Below are positions 1-8,613 of a stretch of DNA of 16,070 bases, piece by piece; the first letter of the stretch is position 1, and every line of letters begins with the position of its first letter. This DNA is from an uncultured Duganella sp. (lineage in GTDB: Bacteria; Pseudomonadota; Gammaproteobacteria; Burkholderiales; Burkholderiaceae): assembly GCA_946482635.1 (NCBI GenBank), contig CAMLSG010000121.1:1-16070 (forward strand), read 5' to 3'. A program made the translations under genes and the position numbers. The notes below the pieces were generated by a model. The model ran no database searches. It was not told the DNA's origin and saw only the letters and a program-made list of their open reading frames with translations.

Positions 1-2
1 GC

Positions 3-122
3 AAGAGCGTAGCGGTGAGCTGCACTCGTACGATTGCCTCGGCCCATGAGCGCAACTGGAAAGTCGTGGTGCCCGTCTACAGCAAGAGCAAACAGCCGCG
101 GGTAAAATCTCCCGTCGACTAA
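3..122 (+). CDS. 3' end of an unidentified protein (partial)
   Basis: An open frame runs from the window edge to a TAA at 120-122, giving 39 residues that end in ...KSKQPRVKSPVD. The tail is basic and contains a short hydrophobic strand (WKVVVPVY), so it looks like the C-terminus of a real protein. The other two plus frames stop within the first 50 bases or so, which supports this frame. The gene would converge with the GH43 gene on the opposite strand, with only 37 bases between their stop codons and no obvious terminator hairpin there. I do not recognise the family. The start and most of the protein lie outside the window. Confidence 0.45.
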   Translation, partial: KSVAVSCTRTIASAHERNWKVVVPVYSKSKQPRVKSPVD

Positions 123-159
123 GCTGGAACATTCCGGGCTTCAGACCGCCACGTACGAT

Positions 160-1164
160 TCAGTTTCCCGGCGCCCCGAACTCAGGCATGCCGTCAGTGT
201 TCCAGTGAATGACCTGTGCGCGCGTATGCCGGTCCGGATTCTTCAATTCGTCGCCTTTGATGTCGCGATAGTCGCGTGCATGGTAGACCAGGATGTCGGT
301 CTTGCCGTCGGGCGTGGTGGTAAAGCTGTTGTGGCCTGGCCCGTACTGCTTGTTGGCGTCGCTACTCTTGAATACAGGCTCCGGTGACTTTTTCCACACA
401 GCTGGATCAAGCAGGTCCGCGTCAGCGCTTGCCGTCAGAAGCCCGAGGCAGTAGTTGGCGTCTGTCGCGCTGGCCGAATAGGTCAGGAACACTTTGCCGT
501 TACGAACCATTACCGCCGGCGCTTCATTGACCGGATACTTCACGCGTTCCCAGGGATATTCAGGCTTCGTCAGCATGGTCACCTTGCCGGTAATGGTCGA
601 AGGCGAATCCATGCGGGCAATGTAGATATTGGTGCCATCGCCCTCATCCGGGGTGCGCCCCTTCTGCACCCAGACAAAATAGCGATTGCCGTTGTGGCTG
701 AAGACCGTCGCATCAAGCGAGAAGCTTTCCCAACCGGTTTTTACCTGGCCAAGCTCTTTCCATTCACCCTTGAAGGGGTCGGCCGATGCATTTTCCAGCA
801 CGTAGGGGCGGATTTCCCAGTGCGCATCCGCGCGGCCGGCAGTAACGTAGATATACCACTTGCCGTCAATCCGATGGATCTCCGGCGCCCAGATGTGGTA
901 GCTCATGGGACCTGAATCGTGCTTGCGCCAGACCACTTTGGTCTCCGCCGACGCCAGCTTGTTCAAGTCACGAGTGCGGCGCAGCTCAATGCGGTCGTAT
1001 TCAGGCACCGTGGCTGTGAAGATGTAGCTCCCGTCCTTTTGCAGTGCGACAAACGGGTCGGCCCGCTGCAGCACAAGCGGGTTCGTAAGTTTGATGTCAG
1101 CCGCAAAGGCCTTGTACGCAAAGGAACAGGCCAATGCCGCGAGCGGGAGATAGAGTCTCTTCAT
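160..1164 (-). CDS. Secreted glycoside hydrolase family 43, arabinofuranosidase-like
   Basis: This 334-residue protein is predicted to be exported and to cleave arabinose- or xylose-containing polysaccharide. Residues 1-21 form a signal peptide (basic MKR, hydrophobic core, cleavage near AFA-AD). The rest is one five-bladed propeller domain with the three GH43 acidic positions: base D36 in RADPFV, pKa-modulating D151 in SLDATVF, and acid E214 in VNEAPAV. HIWAPEIH (90-97) and YGPGHNSF (274-281) are also family-typical; the His of the latter usually lines the metal site. From memory it most resembles exo-1,5-alpha-L-arabinofuranosidases of the Streptomyces Araf43A type, but without a carbohydrate-binding module. 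The start is ATG at 1164 with an AGG element about 8 bases upstream. It lies 75 bases after the antiporter gene on the same strand, with no sugar transporter or regulator nearby. The family call is firm; the substrate is inferred. Confidence 0.87.
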   Translation of the reverse strand: MKRLYLPLAALACSFAYKAFAADIKLTNPLVLQRADPFVALQKDGSYIFTATVPEYDRIELRRTRDLNKLASAETKVVWRKHDSGPMSYHIWAPEIHRIDGKWYIYVTAGRADAHWEIRPYVLENASADPFKGEWKELGQVKTGWESFSLDATVFSHNGNRYFVWVQKGRTPDEGDGTNIYIARMDSPSTITGKVTMLTKPEYPWERVKYPVNEAPAVMVRNGKVFLTYSASATDANYCLGLLTASADADLLDPAVWKKSPEPVFKSSDANKQYGPGHNSFTTTPDGKTDILVYHARDYRDIKGDELKNPDRHTRAQVIHWNTDGMPEFGAPGN

Positions 1165-1239
1165 GTTGCCTGATTCTACTTGCCACTGCCACGGCCCAGT
1201 TATAGCGATTTACGGTTTCCCTATCCGCTTTTGGCATGG

Positions 1240-3048
1240 TTAGCCCACTTCCTGGGCCGCTCCCGATGTATCGAATGCGGCCGCATCCCCTGCAAACATT
1301 TCCTCCAGCTCGCGCCGGGCCTTGAGGTTCAGCGAAATGACCTTCTCCTGATCCTGGTAATGTGGATGGACTTCTTTCAGCACTTTGAGGTTATGCGTCC
1401 GGAAGATTTTGTAAGCCTGCTCGGCACGGTCCGAACTGAAACCGAGCACTTGAAGCACCTGGGCTCCCAATTGCAGCGAAGCCGCGAACGTTTCACGTTC
1501 GATCAGGGTGACACCACGATTCAGCAGTTCATAATAGTGGGTGACGTTGCGAGCCCGCGCGAGGATCGTCAACTCGGGAAAGCGTCCCCGCACCGCATCC
1601 ACCAGCGCCAGGCTGCTGTCAACATCGTCAATGGCGATCACCAAGGCCTTTGCCTGGCCGATGCCCGCAGCGATGAGGAGGTCAAGGCGTGTGGCATCAC
1701 CATAATAGACCTTGAGCTTGAACTTTCGCAGCAATTCAATCTGGTCCGGATCATGGTCCAGCACCGTGACACCAACGCGATTCGCCATCAGCAGGCGTCC
1801 GATAATCTGGCCGAAGCGGCCGAAACCTGCAATGATCACTGGATTCTGCGAGTCGAATTCCTCTGCTGCCTGTTGCTTGCGTTTCTTCTTTTCTCCCGCC
1901 AGGCGCGGTGCGACCAGCACATCGTAGGCGAGCAGGAGCAACGGCGTAGTCACCATGGATAATGTGACCACCATCACCAGCAAAGCGGATACCCTGGCGC
2001 CAAGCACACCTTCGGCAGCACCGAACACGACGAATGCGAACTCGCCCCCTTGCGACATCAGGAGCGCAAAAAATAATCGCTGACTACGCGGGATGTCGAA
2101 CCATGCCGCGAGCAGGTACATCAACCCGCCTTTCAGTGCGAGCAGCGCTGCGACTAGCGCAACAACCAAAACCGCATCGGAGCGCAGCAGGCCGAAGTCG
2201 GCCGACATCCCGACGGCCATGAAGAACAGGCCAAGCAAAAGCCCTTTGAAAGGATCGACGTCGCTCTCAAGCTGGTGCCTGTACTCCGAATCGGCCAGCA
2301 GGACCCCTGCCATGAATGTGCCAAGCGCCATCGACAGCCCGACCGATTGCATCAACAGGCAAATCCCGATCACCAGCAAAAGGGCAAATCCTGTGAAGAG
2401 TTCGCGCAGGCCGGTTTGAGCAATCAGCCGCATGACGGGATTGACCAGGTAGCGGCCAACAACGACCAGGGCAAACAAGACTGCGGCCAGTTTGGCAGCC
2501 ACCAGCCAGCCTTGGCTATGCCCTGCAGAACCGGCACCGGCAAGCAGCGGCACCAGCGCAATCATCGGAATGGCGGCAATATCCTGGAACAGGAGGATGG
2601 AAAAGCTGCTGGAACCAGCAGGGCTGGACATCAGCTTGCGCTCGTCCAGTGTGGCAAGGACAATCGCCGTCGACGAGAGGGACATCGCCATGCCGGCGAT
2701 TACTGCGACTCGCCAATCAGCGCCTGAAGCCAGCGCAGCCCCGGCCAGCGCGGCACTGACCAGCAACACCTGAATCCCTCCCCAGCCAAAGATTGGCCGC
2801 CGCAGCGACCACAATTTGCTCGGCTTCAGTTCCAGGCCAATCAGGAACAGCAGCAGCACCACGCCGAATTCAGAAATACTGAGGATATCCTCGACGTTGT
2901 CTATCAGTGCAAGCCCCCATGGACCAATCACGGCGCCCGCGGCCAGGTATCCAAGAACCGAACCCATGCCGACACGCTTGGCAAGGGGGACCAACACAAG
3001 GGCCGCCAACAGGAAATAGACGACGTGTACAAGTAAGCGGTGTTCCAT
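1240..3048 (-). CDS. KefB/KefC-type monovalent cation:proton antiporter (CPA2)
   Basis: A 602-residue inner-membrane protein. Residues 1-380 hold about 12-13 hydrophobic helices of the Na+/H+ exchanger fold, including GYLAAGAVIGPWGL (33-46), the ion-site QDIAAIP (155-161, D156) and the loop HQLESDVDPFKGLLLG (258-273), which closely matches E. coli KefC. A basic linker (387-392) leads to a cytoplasmic RCK/TrkA-N domain with Rossmann motif GFGRFG (408-413) and GDATR (450-454). KefC-type proteins release K+ in exchange for H+ and are gated by glutathione and its adducts. Glutathione gating here is inferred, and no KefF/KefG-like partner gene is adjacent. The start is ATG at 3048 with AGAAGG ideally placed upstream. 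A TAGAAT (3080-3085, minus) could be a -10 box, but no good -35 accompanies it. The strong terminator upstream implies its own promoter. Confidence 0.9.
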   Translation of the reverse strand: MEHRLLVHVVYFLLAALVLVPLAKRVGMGSVLGYLAAGAVIGPWGLALIDNVEDILSISEFGVVLLLFLIGLELKPSKLWSLRRPIFGWGGIQVLLVSAALAGAALASGADWRVAVIAGMAMSLSSTAIVLATLDERKLMSSPAGSSSFSILLFQDIAAIPMIALVPLLAGAGSAGHSQGWLVAAKLAAVLFALVVVGRYLVNPVMRLIAQTGLRELFTGFALLLVIGICLLMQSVGLSMALGTFMAGVLLADSEYRHQLESDVDPFKGLLLGLFFMAVGMSADFGLLRSDAVLVVALVAALLALKGGLMYLLAAWFDIPRSQRLFFALLMSQGGEFAFVVFGAAEGVLGARVSALLVMVVTLSMVTTPLLLLAYDVLVAPRLAGEKKKRKQQAAEEFDSQNPVIIAGFGRFGQIIGRLLMANRVGVTVLDHDPDQIELLRKFKLKVYYGDATRLDLLIAAGIGQAKALVIAIDDVDSSLALVDAVRGRFPELTILARARNVTHYYELLNRGVTLIERETFAASLQLGAQVLQVLGFSSDRAEQAYKIFRTHNLKVLKEVHPHYQDQEKVISLNLKARRELEEMFAGDAAAFDTSGAAQEVG

Positions 3049-3124
3049 CAGCCTTCTCGGGAAATATCAATAGCGGAACATTCTAACGCGTCGCGCACTT
3101 GCCAGGCCCGCGAAACGGTCGCAG

Positions 3125-3160
3125 AAAAAGAAAAAGCCCTCGATTGCTCGAGGGCTTTTT
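3125..3160 (-). terminator. Rho-independent terminator after tRNA-Ser
   Basis: A 13-bp perfect stem (arms 3131-3143 and 3148-3160) has a 4-base loop, with core GCCCTCGA/TCGAGGGC. Read on the minus strand it is followed by TTTTTCTTTTT. It begins 9 bases after the encoded CCA of tRNA-Ser and should end the serS/tRNA transcript before the antiporter gene. Confidence 0.9.
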
Positions 3161-3166
3161 CAGTGT

Positions 3167-3259
<93 letters not shown>

Positions 3260-3298
3260 AGGTACTGCATTTAACGGTGGTCGCCGTTGAGAGCCAAG

Positions 3299-3307
3299 AT
3301 TATAGCA
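3299..3307 (-). promoter_or_regulatory. Extended -10 promoter for tRNA-Ser
   Basis: The minus strand reads TGC-TATAAT, a perfect extended -10 element, about 40 bases before the mature tRNA 5' end. A start near 3292 would give a leader of roughly 33 bases. The -35 region falls inside the hairpin at 3308-3330 and has no good TTGACA match, which extended -10 promoters tolerate. The leader also holds a small AACGG/CCGTT hairpin. Confidence 0.55.
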
Positions 3308-3330
3308 GCCCTTCCGAAAAAAGGAAGGGC
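3308..3330 (-). terminator. Hairpin after serS, possible weak terminator
   Basis: A perfect 8-bp stem GCCCTTCC/GGAAGGGC with a 7-base loop lies 11 bases after the serS stop codon. On the minus strand the T-run is in the loop (TTTTTTC) rather than after the stem, so termination of serS may be poor and read-through into tRNA-Ser is plausible. On the plus strand the stem is followed by TATTTTC. Its lower edge abuts the tRNA promoter. Confidence 0.4.
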
Positions 3331-3341
3331 TATTTTCAACT

Positions 3342-4926
<1,585 letters not shown>

Positions 4927-5049
4927 GATGTTCTCCTTCAGGTCAGTGTTGAACTACTTCCGTGCTTCCATGGTTACACTGTACCTAAAGCCTCCCTGCC
5001 CTGCCTTGCACTTGCGACGAAGCGCTGAATTTGCGGAATGAACTGCAGT

Positions 5050-5781
5050 TTAGGCGCCCTGCAGCCAGCCCATCACGGCGCTGTTGAAGGCTTCCGGCTG
5101 CTCGCGCATGACCCAGTGGCCGGTGCGGAAGGCAATCACCCGGCTGTCCGGCTTGGACTGCACGGCGGCCTCAAAACTGCGGGTGTGAAACTGGAACGGC
5201 TTGCGCTTGCCGTAGATATAAAGCATGGGCCAGCGCAGCTTGAACGGCAGCGCGCCTGCCGCTGGCGTGGACGCGCGCAGCCAGGTGACCGCGTGCGGCA
5301 GTTGCAGGCGCGTACAGGCTTCGCGCGCGGCGCGGCTGTTGCCGCTGGAAGCCTGCAGGCGACGGTGCGCAAACGCCAGGCGCAGGCGGGTTTTCCAGTC
5401 CAGCGAGGCGCGGTAAGTCATCTGGCTGGAGCCGCCGATGCCAACGCTGATCACCCGGCTCACCAGTTCGGGGTAGCGCAGCGCGAACTGGTAGCCGAAC
5501 ACGCAGCCCCAATCACTCAGCATCAGGATCACGGGCCGACCGCCATTCACGACTTCAACGGTATCGGCATAAAGTTTTGACACTTCGTCAATGGTATGGC
5601 TGCCCTTGGCGCCCTGGCTGGGGAAGCTGAACCGCACACAGCGATAGTTGGCGGAGAATGCCGCCACCTGGGCATCCCACAGGCTGCGGTCATAAGGCCA
5701 GCCGTGAATCATCATGATGGCTTCATCACCTGCCCCATCCACATGGACGGTTACCCCATCGACTGTCAGACGCTCTGCCAT
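5050..5781 (-). CDS. Alpha/beta hydrolase with Asp nucleophile (epoxide hydrolase/dehalogenase-like)
   Basis: A 243-residue cytoplasmic alpha/beta-hydrolase-fold protein without a signal peptide. HGWPYD (26-31) is the oxyanion-hole motif typical of epoxide hydrolases. The nucleophile elbow reads LSDWGCVFG (88-96), placing Asp90 where lipases and esterases have Ser; Asp followed by Trp is the epoxide hydrolase and haloalkane dehalogenase signature. The catalytic His is H222 in GHWVMREQPE. The segment after strand 6, YIYGKRKPFQFH (188-199), has no Asp or Glu at the usual acid position, so the acid must come from elsewhere or the chemistry differs. The cap (about 120-180) is short. The start is ATG 5781 with GGAGG just upstream. 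Substrate unknown. It sits between rarA and serS, which are adjacent in E. coli. Confidence 0.82.
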   Translation of the reverse strand: MAERLTVDGVTVHVDGAGDEAIMMIHGWPYDRSLWDAQVAAFSANYRCVRFSFPSQGAKGSHTIDEVSKLYADTVEVVNGGRPVILMLSDWGCVFGYQFALRYPELVSRVISVGIGGSSQMTYRASLDWKTRLRLAFAHRRLQASSGNSRAAREACTRLQLPHAVTWLRASTPAAGALPFKLRWPMLYIYGKRKPFQFHTRSFEAAVQSKPDSRVIAFRTGHWVMREQPEAFNSAVMGWLQGA

Positions 5782-5862
5782 CCCGCCTCCGTTAGAATAT
5801 TTACAACATCGTAACGTTAGGCAAATGGAATGTAAAGTCCCGTAAGGGATTGCATTAGTTTA

Positions 5863-5890
5863 CCTACAAATAATAGGAATATTCCTACAA
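5863..5890. repeat. Palindrome with flanking direct repeats downstream of rarA
   Basis: TAGGAATATTCCTA (5874-5887) is a perfect 14-bp palindrome. CCTACAA occurs at 5863-5869 and again at 5884-5890, exactly 21 bases (two helical turns) apart. The stretch is AT-rich against a GC-rich background and lies between the rarA stop (5909) and the hydrolase start (5781). On the minus strand the palindrome is followed by TTATTTG, so it could be a weak rarA terminator. An operator for the hydrolase gene is the alternative. The rest of the gap also holds the 8-bp palindrome TAACGTTA (5812-5819). Confidence 0.4.
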
Positions 5891-5908
5891 TTGCAAGCGG
5901 ATAGCGTT

Positions 5909-7216
5909 TTAACCCTTGCGGGCTTCTTCGTCCAGCTTGCGCAGGAAGGCCAGCTTGTCGGCGATCTTGGATTCCAGGCCGCGCGGGACCGGCTGGTACC
6001 AGCCTGGTTCCGCCATGCCGTCGGGCAGGTAGGTTTCGCCGGCAGCGTAGGCATCCGGCTCATCGTGCGCATAGCGGTATTCGTGGCCGTAGCCCAGCTC
6101 CTTCATCAGCTTGGTGGGGGCATTGCGCAGGTGAACCGGCACTTCACGCGACTTGTCGCGGCGGACGAAAGCCATGGCGGCGTTGTAGGCGTTGTAGCCC
6201 GCATTGCTCTTGGCGGCCACGGCGAGATAGATCACCGCTTGCGCCAGCGCCAGCTCCCCTTCCGGTGAACCCAGGCGCTCATAAGTTTCGGCTGCGTCGT
6301 TCACCATGGTCAGGGCGCGCGGGTCGGCCAGTCCAATGTCTTCCCAGGCCATGCGCACGATGCGGCGCGCCAGGTAGCGCGGGTCGGCGCCGCCATCGAT
6401 CATGCGGCAGAACCAGTACAGCGCACCATCGGGATTGGAACCGCGCACGGATTTGTGCAAGGCCGAGATCTGGTCGTAGAAGTTGTCGCCGCCTTTGTCG
6501 AAGCGGCGGGCATTCAGGGTCAGTGCGTTCTGCACGAACTCGCCGGTGACCTTGTTGGTGCGCGCGGTGGCGGCGGCGGTCTTGGTCTGTTCCAGCAGGT
6601 TCAGGAAGCGGCGCGCATCGCCGTCGGCGTAGCCGATCAGGGTGTCGATGGCCAGTTCGTCGAACTCCAGGTCCGGCATCGAGCGTTCGCGGGCCCGCGC
6701 CAGCAGCTGGCGCATCTCCTCTTCCGTCAGCGCCTTCAGCACATACACCTGGGCACGCGACAGCAGTGCAGAATTGACTTCAAACGAAGGGTTTTCAGTG
6801 GTGGCGCCGATCAGGGTCACCAGGCCCGATTCAACGTAAGGCAGCAGCGCATCCTGCTGCGCCTTGTTGAAGCGGTGGATCTCGTCGATGAACAGGATGG
6901 TCTGCTTGCCGCTGGCGACAAACTGCTCCGCCTGTTCAATGGCGGCGCGGATATCCTTGACCCCACCCAGCACGGCCGAAATGGCGATGAACTCGCAGTC
7001 AAAGGCGCGCGCGGACAGGCGCGCCAGCGTGGTCTTGCCCACGCCCGGAGGGCCCCACAGGATCATGGAATGCGGCTTGCCCGACTTGAACAGCAGGTTT
7101 AGCGGCTTGCCCTCGCCCAGCAAGTGGCTCTGGCCGATCACGTCCGCCACCGTGTGCGGGCGCAGCGCTTCAGCCAGCGGCGGGGTGGGCTCCGGTGCAA
7201 ACAGGTCAGCGGTCAT
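5909..7216 (-). CDS. rarA: Replication-associated recombination protein A (AAA+ ATPase)
   Basis: A 435-residue clamp-loader-like AAA+ ATPase of the RarA/MgsA/WRNIP1 family, which acts at stalled replication forks with SSB and DNA. Walker A is GPPGVGKT (55-62), Walker B ILFIDEIH (107-114) and the sensor 1 region GATTENPSF (137-145). A C-terminal tetramerisation region follows, with [24 protein letters not shown] and the family-typical tail [20 protein letters not shown]...I. Length is normal for the family. The ATG at 7216 lies within the end of the preceding peptidase gene (11-base overlap), suggesting translational coupling. The E. coli order ftsK-lolA-rarA-serS is kept apart from inserted genes on both sides. 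Confidence 0.97.
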   Translation of the reverse strand: MTADLFAPEPTPPLAEALRPHTVADVIGQSHLLGEGKPLNLLFKSGKPHSMILWGPPGVGKTTLARLSARAFDCEFIAISAVLGGVKDIRAAIEQAEQFVASGKQTILFIDEIHRFNKAQQDALLPYVESGLVTLIGATTENPSFEVNSALLSRAQVYVLKALTEEEMRQLLARARERSMPDLEFDELAIDTLIGYADGDARRFLNLLEQTKTAAATARTNKVTGEFVQNALTLNARRFDKGGDNFYDQISALHKSVRGSNPDGALYWFCRMIDGGADPRYLARRIVRMAWEDIGLADPRALTMVNDAAETYERLGSPEGELALAQAVIYLAVAAKSNAGYNAYNAAMAFVRRDKSREVPVHLRNAPTKLMKELGYGHEYRYAHDEPDAYAAGETYLPDGMAEPGWYQPVPRGLESKIADKLAFLRKLDEEARKG

Positions 7217-7985
7217 CTTGCTTTACGCCCTTGGGGTTAATGGTCGGCAGCGGCCGCGTCAAGAACGGACCGTATTGGGACGCAAAGTCCCTCTCCTTGA
7301 GTGTGGCCAACAGTTCGACGACGCCTTTCGGGCCGCCATGCCGCACTGCCCACGCCTCGACTTCCGCTTTGGCCTGGCAATACGTCGAGTTACTCCGGGT
7401 ATCGCGCGAGCGCGTGTAGTCAAGCCAGTCCCGCATGGCCGACAATCTGCTCAAATCATCAATGCCCTGCGCACCCGGCGCGCACGCCCTGCCGCCCACC
7501 ATGCTTGCCAGGCCTTCATTGAACCATGCCGGCACACGCTGCCCGCCTGCGCGCGCATACAGCTCCAGATGCGACAACTCGTGGCTCAGCACGGCAAGCA
7601 GGCGCTCATCGTTGGCGGATGGATTGCTGACCAGCGTCGTTACCACAATGCTGGGGTTCTCGAATACGTGGCTCCCGCTCAAGTAGCGCCCGCCACCTTG
7701 GGTATGGGAATACGAACGAAATTCCGGCCCCAGCAAAAAGCGCGCGCATGCTGCGCTCTTGCAGAAATAAATGTCGGGCGTTACCCCTTTACGATCACCG
7801 AAGAAGGCGGCGACTTTGTCGAAAGCGGCAACCACGAGTGGCTTGAAACGATCCGATTCGGCCTGGCTGAAGCTCTTTTCATAGACCATGCTACCTTCGC
7901 GCAAGAAATCGTCCTTGCCGAAATCCGCGGCAAAGGAATCGATGGCGCTGCACGCCAGCGCCAGCATTGTCAGGCCAGTCTTCAT
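7206..7985 (-). CDS. Secreted HExxH metallopeptidase-like protein
   Basis: A 259-residue protein with a signal peptide (MKTGLTMLALACSAIDSFA, cut near residue 19-20), so it probably acts in the periplasm or outside the cell. The core reads LSHELSHLELYAR, giving zinc ligands H135 and H139 and catalytic E136, then VPAWFNEGLASMV with E157 as likely third ligand: the HExxH...NEGLA layout of gluzincin (peptidase MA-like) enzymes. Cys75 and Cys80 (FCKSAAC) and later Cys168 and a Cys near residue 206 could form disulphides. The substrate is unknown; I know no characterised member. The gene starts 2 bases after the lolA stop and overlaps rarA by 11 bases, so it is transcribed with them. The AT-richer codon use compared with lolA and ftsK may mark a later arrival. 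Confidence 0.8.
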   Translation of the reverse strand: MKTGLTMLALACSAIDSFAADFGKDDFLREGSMVYEKSFSQAESDRFKPLVVAAFDKVAAFFGDRKGVTPDIYFCKSAACARFLLGPEFRSYSHTQGGGRYLSGSHVFENPSIVVTTLVSNPSANDERLLAVLSHELSHLELYARAGGQRVPAWFNEGLASMVGGRACAPGAQGIDDLSRLSAMRDWLDYTRSRDTRSNSTYCQAKAEVEAWAVRHGGPKGVVELLATLKERDFASQYGPFLTRPLPTINPKGVKQDDR

Positions 7986-7987
7986 GC

Positions 7988-8605
7988 CTAATTGTTGATG
8001 ACGTCCGCGCCTTTGGGCATGACAAATTTAAAGGACGTTGCATTCAGCGCTGGATTTTTTTCAAACTTCTTGAACGACAGGATGGAAGTCTGGCCGAAGT
8101 TATCCTTCAGCTCCATCGCTTCCGGCACGCCGTTTTTCAGGCCGATCTGGATTTGCTCGAAGCTGGAATCCTTGGCCTTGGGGGTCGCTTTCAGCCATTC
8201 CAGGCCGTCGCGGGTGCCAGCCTCGGACAGTGCGAAGTTCTTTTCCAGGTCGTTGGAACCGAACAGGATGGCAGCCGGCGAAGAGCCCAGCGCGTCGCCC
8301 AGCTTGCGCACGGTAACCTGGTTCAGGTCCTTGTCATAGATGAAAAGCTGTTCGCCGTCGGCCTGCAGCACCTGGTCGTAAGGCTTGGTGTAAGTCCAGA
8401 TGAACTTGCCCGGGCGGGCAAAGCTGAAACTGCCGGACGACAGCTTGTCCTTGCTCCCTTGCGCCACGACCTTTTGCGTGAACTCGCCCTTGGCCGCCTT
8501 GGTGCTGGCAACGAAGGTCTTGAACTGGTCCAGCGCAGCAGCGCTGGCGGCGCCTGCAAACAGCAGGCCGGCGGCCAAGGCCGCCATCAACTTGGTGGTC
8601 TTCAT
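7988..8605 (-). CDS. lolA: Outer-membrane lipoprotein carrier protein LolA
   Basis: A 205-residue periplasmic chaperone that takes lipoproteins from the LolCDE transporter and passes them to LolB at the outer membrane. The signal peptide is [22 protein letters not shown]. The mature part shows the LolA pattern: KGEFTQKV (39-46), [31 protein letters not shown] in the N-terminal half-barrel (the FxRPGxFxWxY signature), and [12 protein letters not shown] in the helical lid. The length matches the family. The start ATG 8605 has AAGGA about 6 bases upstream and lies 8 bases after the ftsK stop. Its position between ftsK and rarA is conserved in many proteobacteria. LolB and LolCDE are not in the window. 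Confidence 0.97.
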   Translation of the reverse strand: MKTTKLMAALAAGLLFAGAASAAALDQFKTFVASTKAAKGEFTQKVVAQGSKDKLSSGSFSFARPGKFIWTYTKPYDQVLQADGEQLFIYDKDLNQVTVRKLGDALGSSPAAILFGSNDLEKNFALSEAGTRDGLEWLKATPKAKDSSFEQIQIGLKNGVPEAMELKDNFGQTSILSFKKFEKNPALNATSFKFVMPKGADVINN

Positions 8606-8613
8606 AAGAATCC

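Noticed and set aside
27..160. Direct repeat CGTACGATT at 27-35 and 152-160, suggesting an insertion boundary
   Set aside because: Only 9 bases, no inverted ends, no transposase, and one copy lies in the coding end of the partial gene. Chance is sufficient.
7950..7985. A lipoprotein signal (ALAC, Cys12) in the HExxH protein
   Set aside because: The hydrophobic stretch before Cys12 is too short and -3 is Ala, whereas a normal signal peptidase I site follows at SFA-AD.
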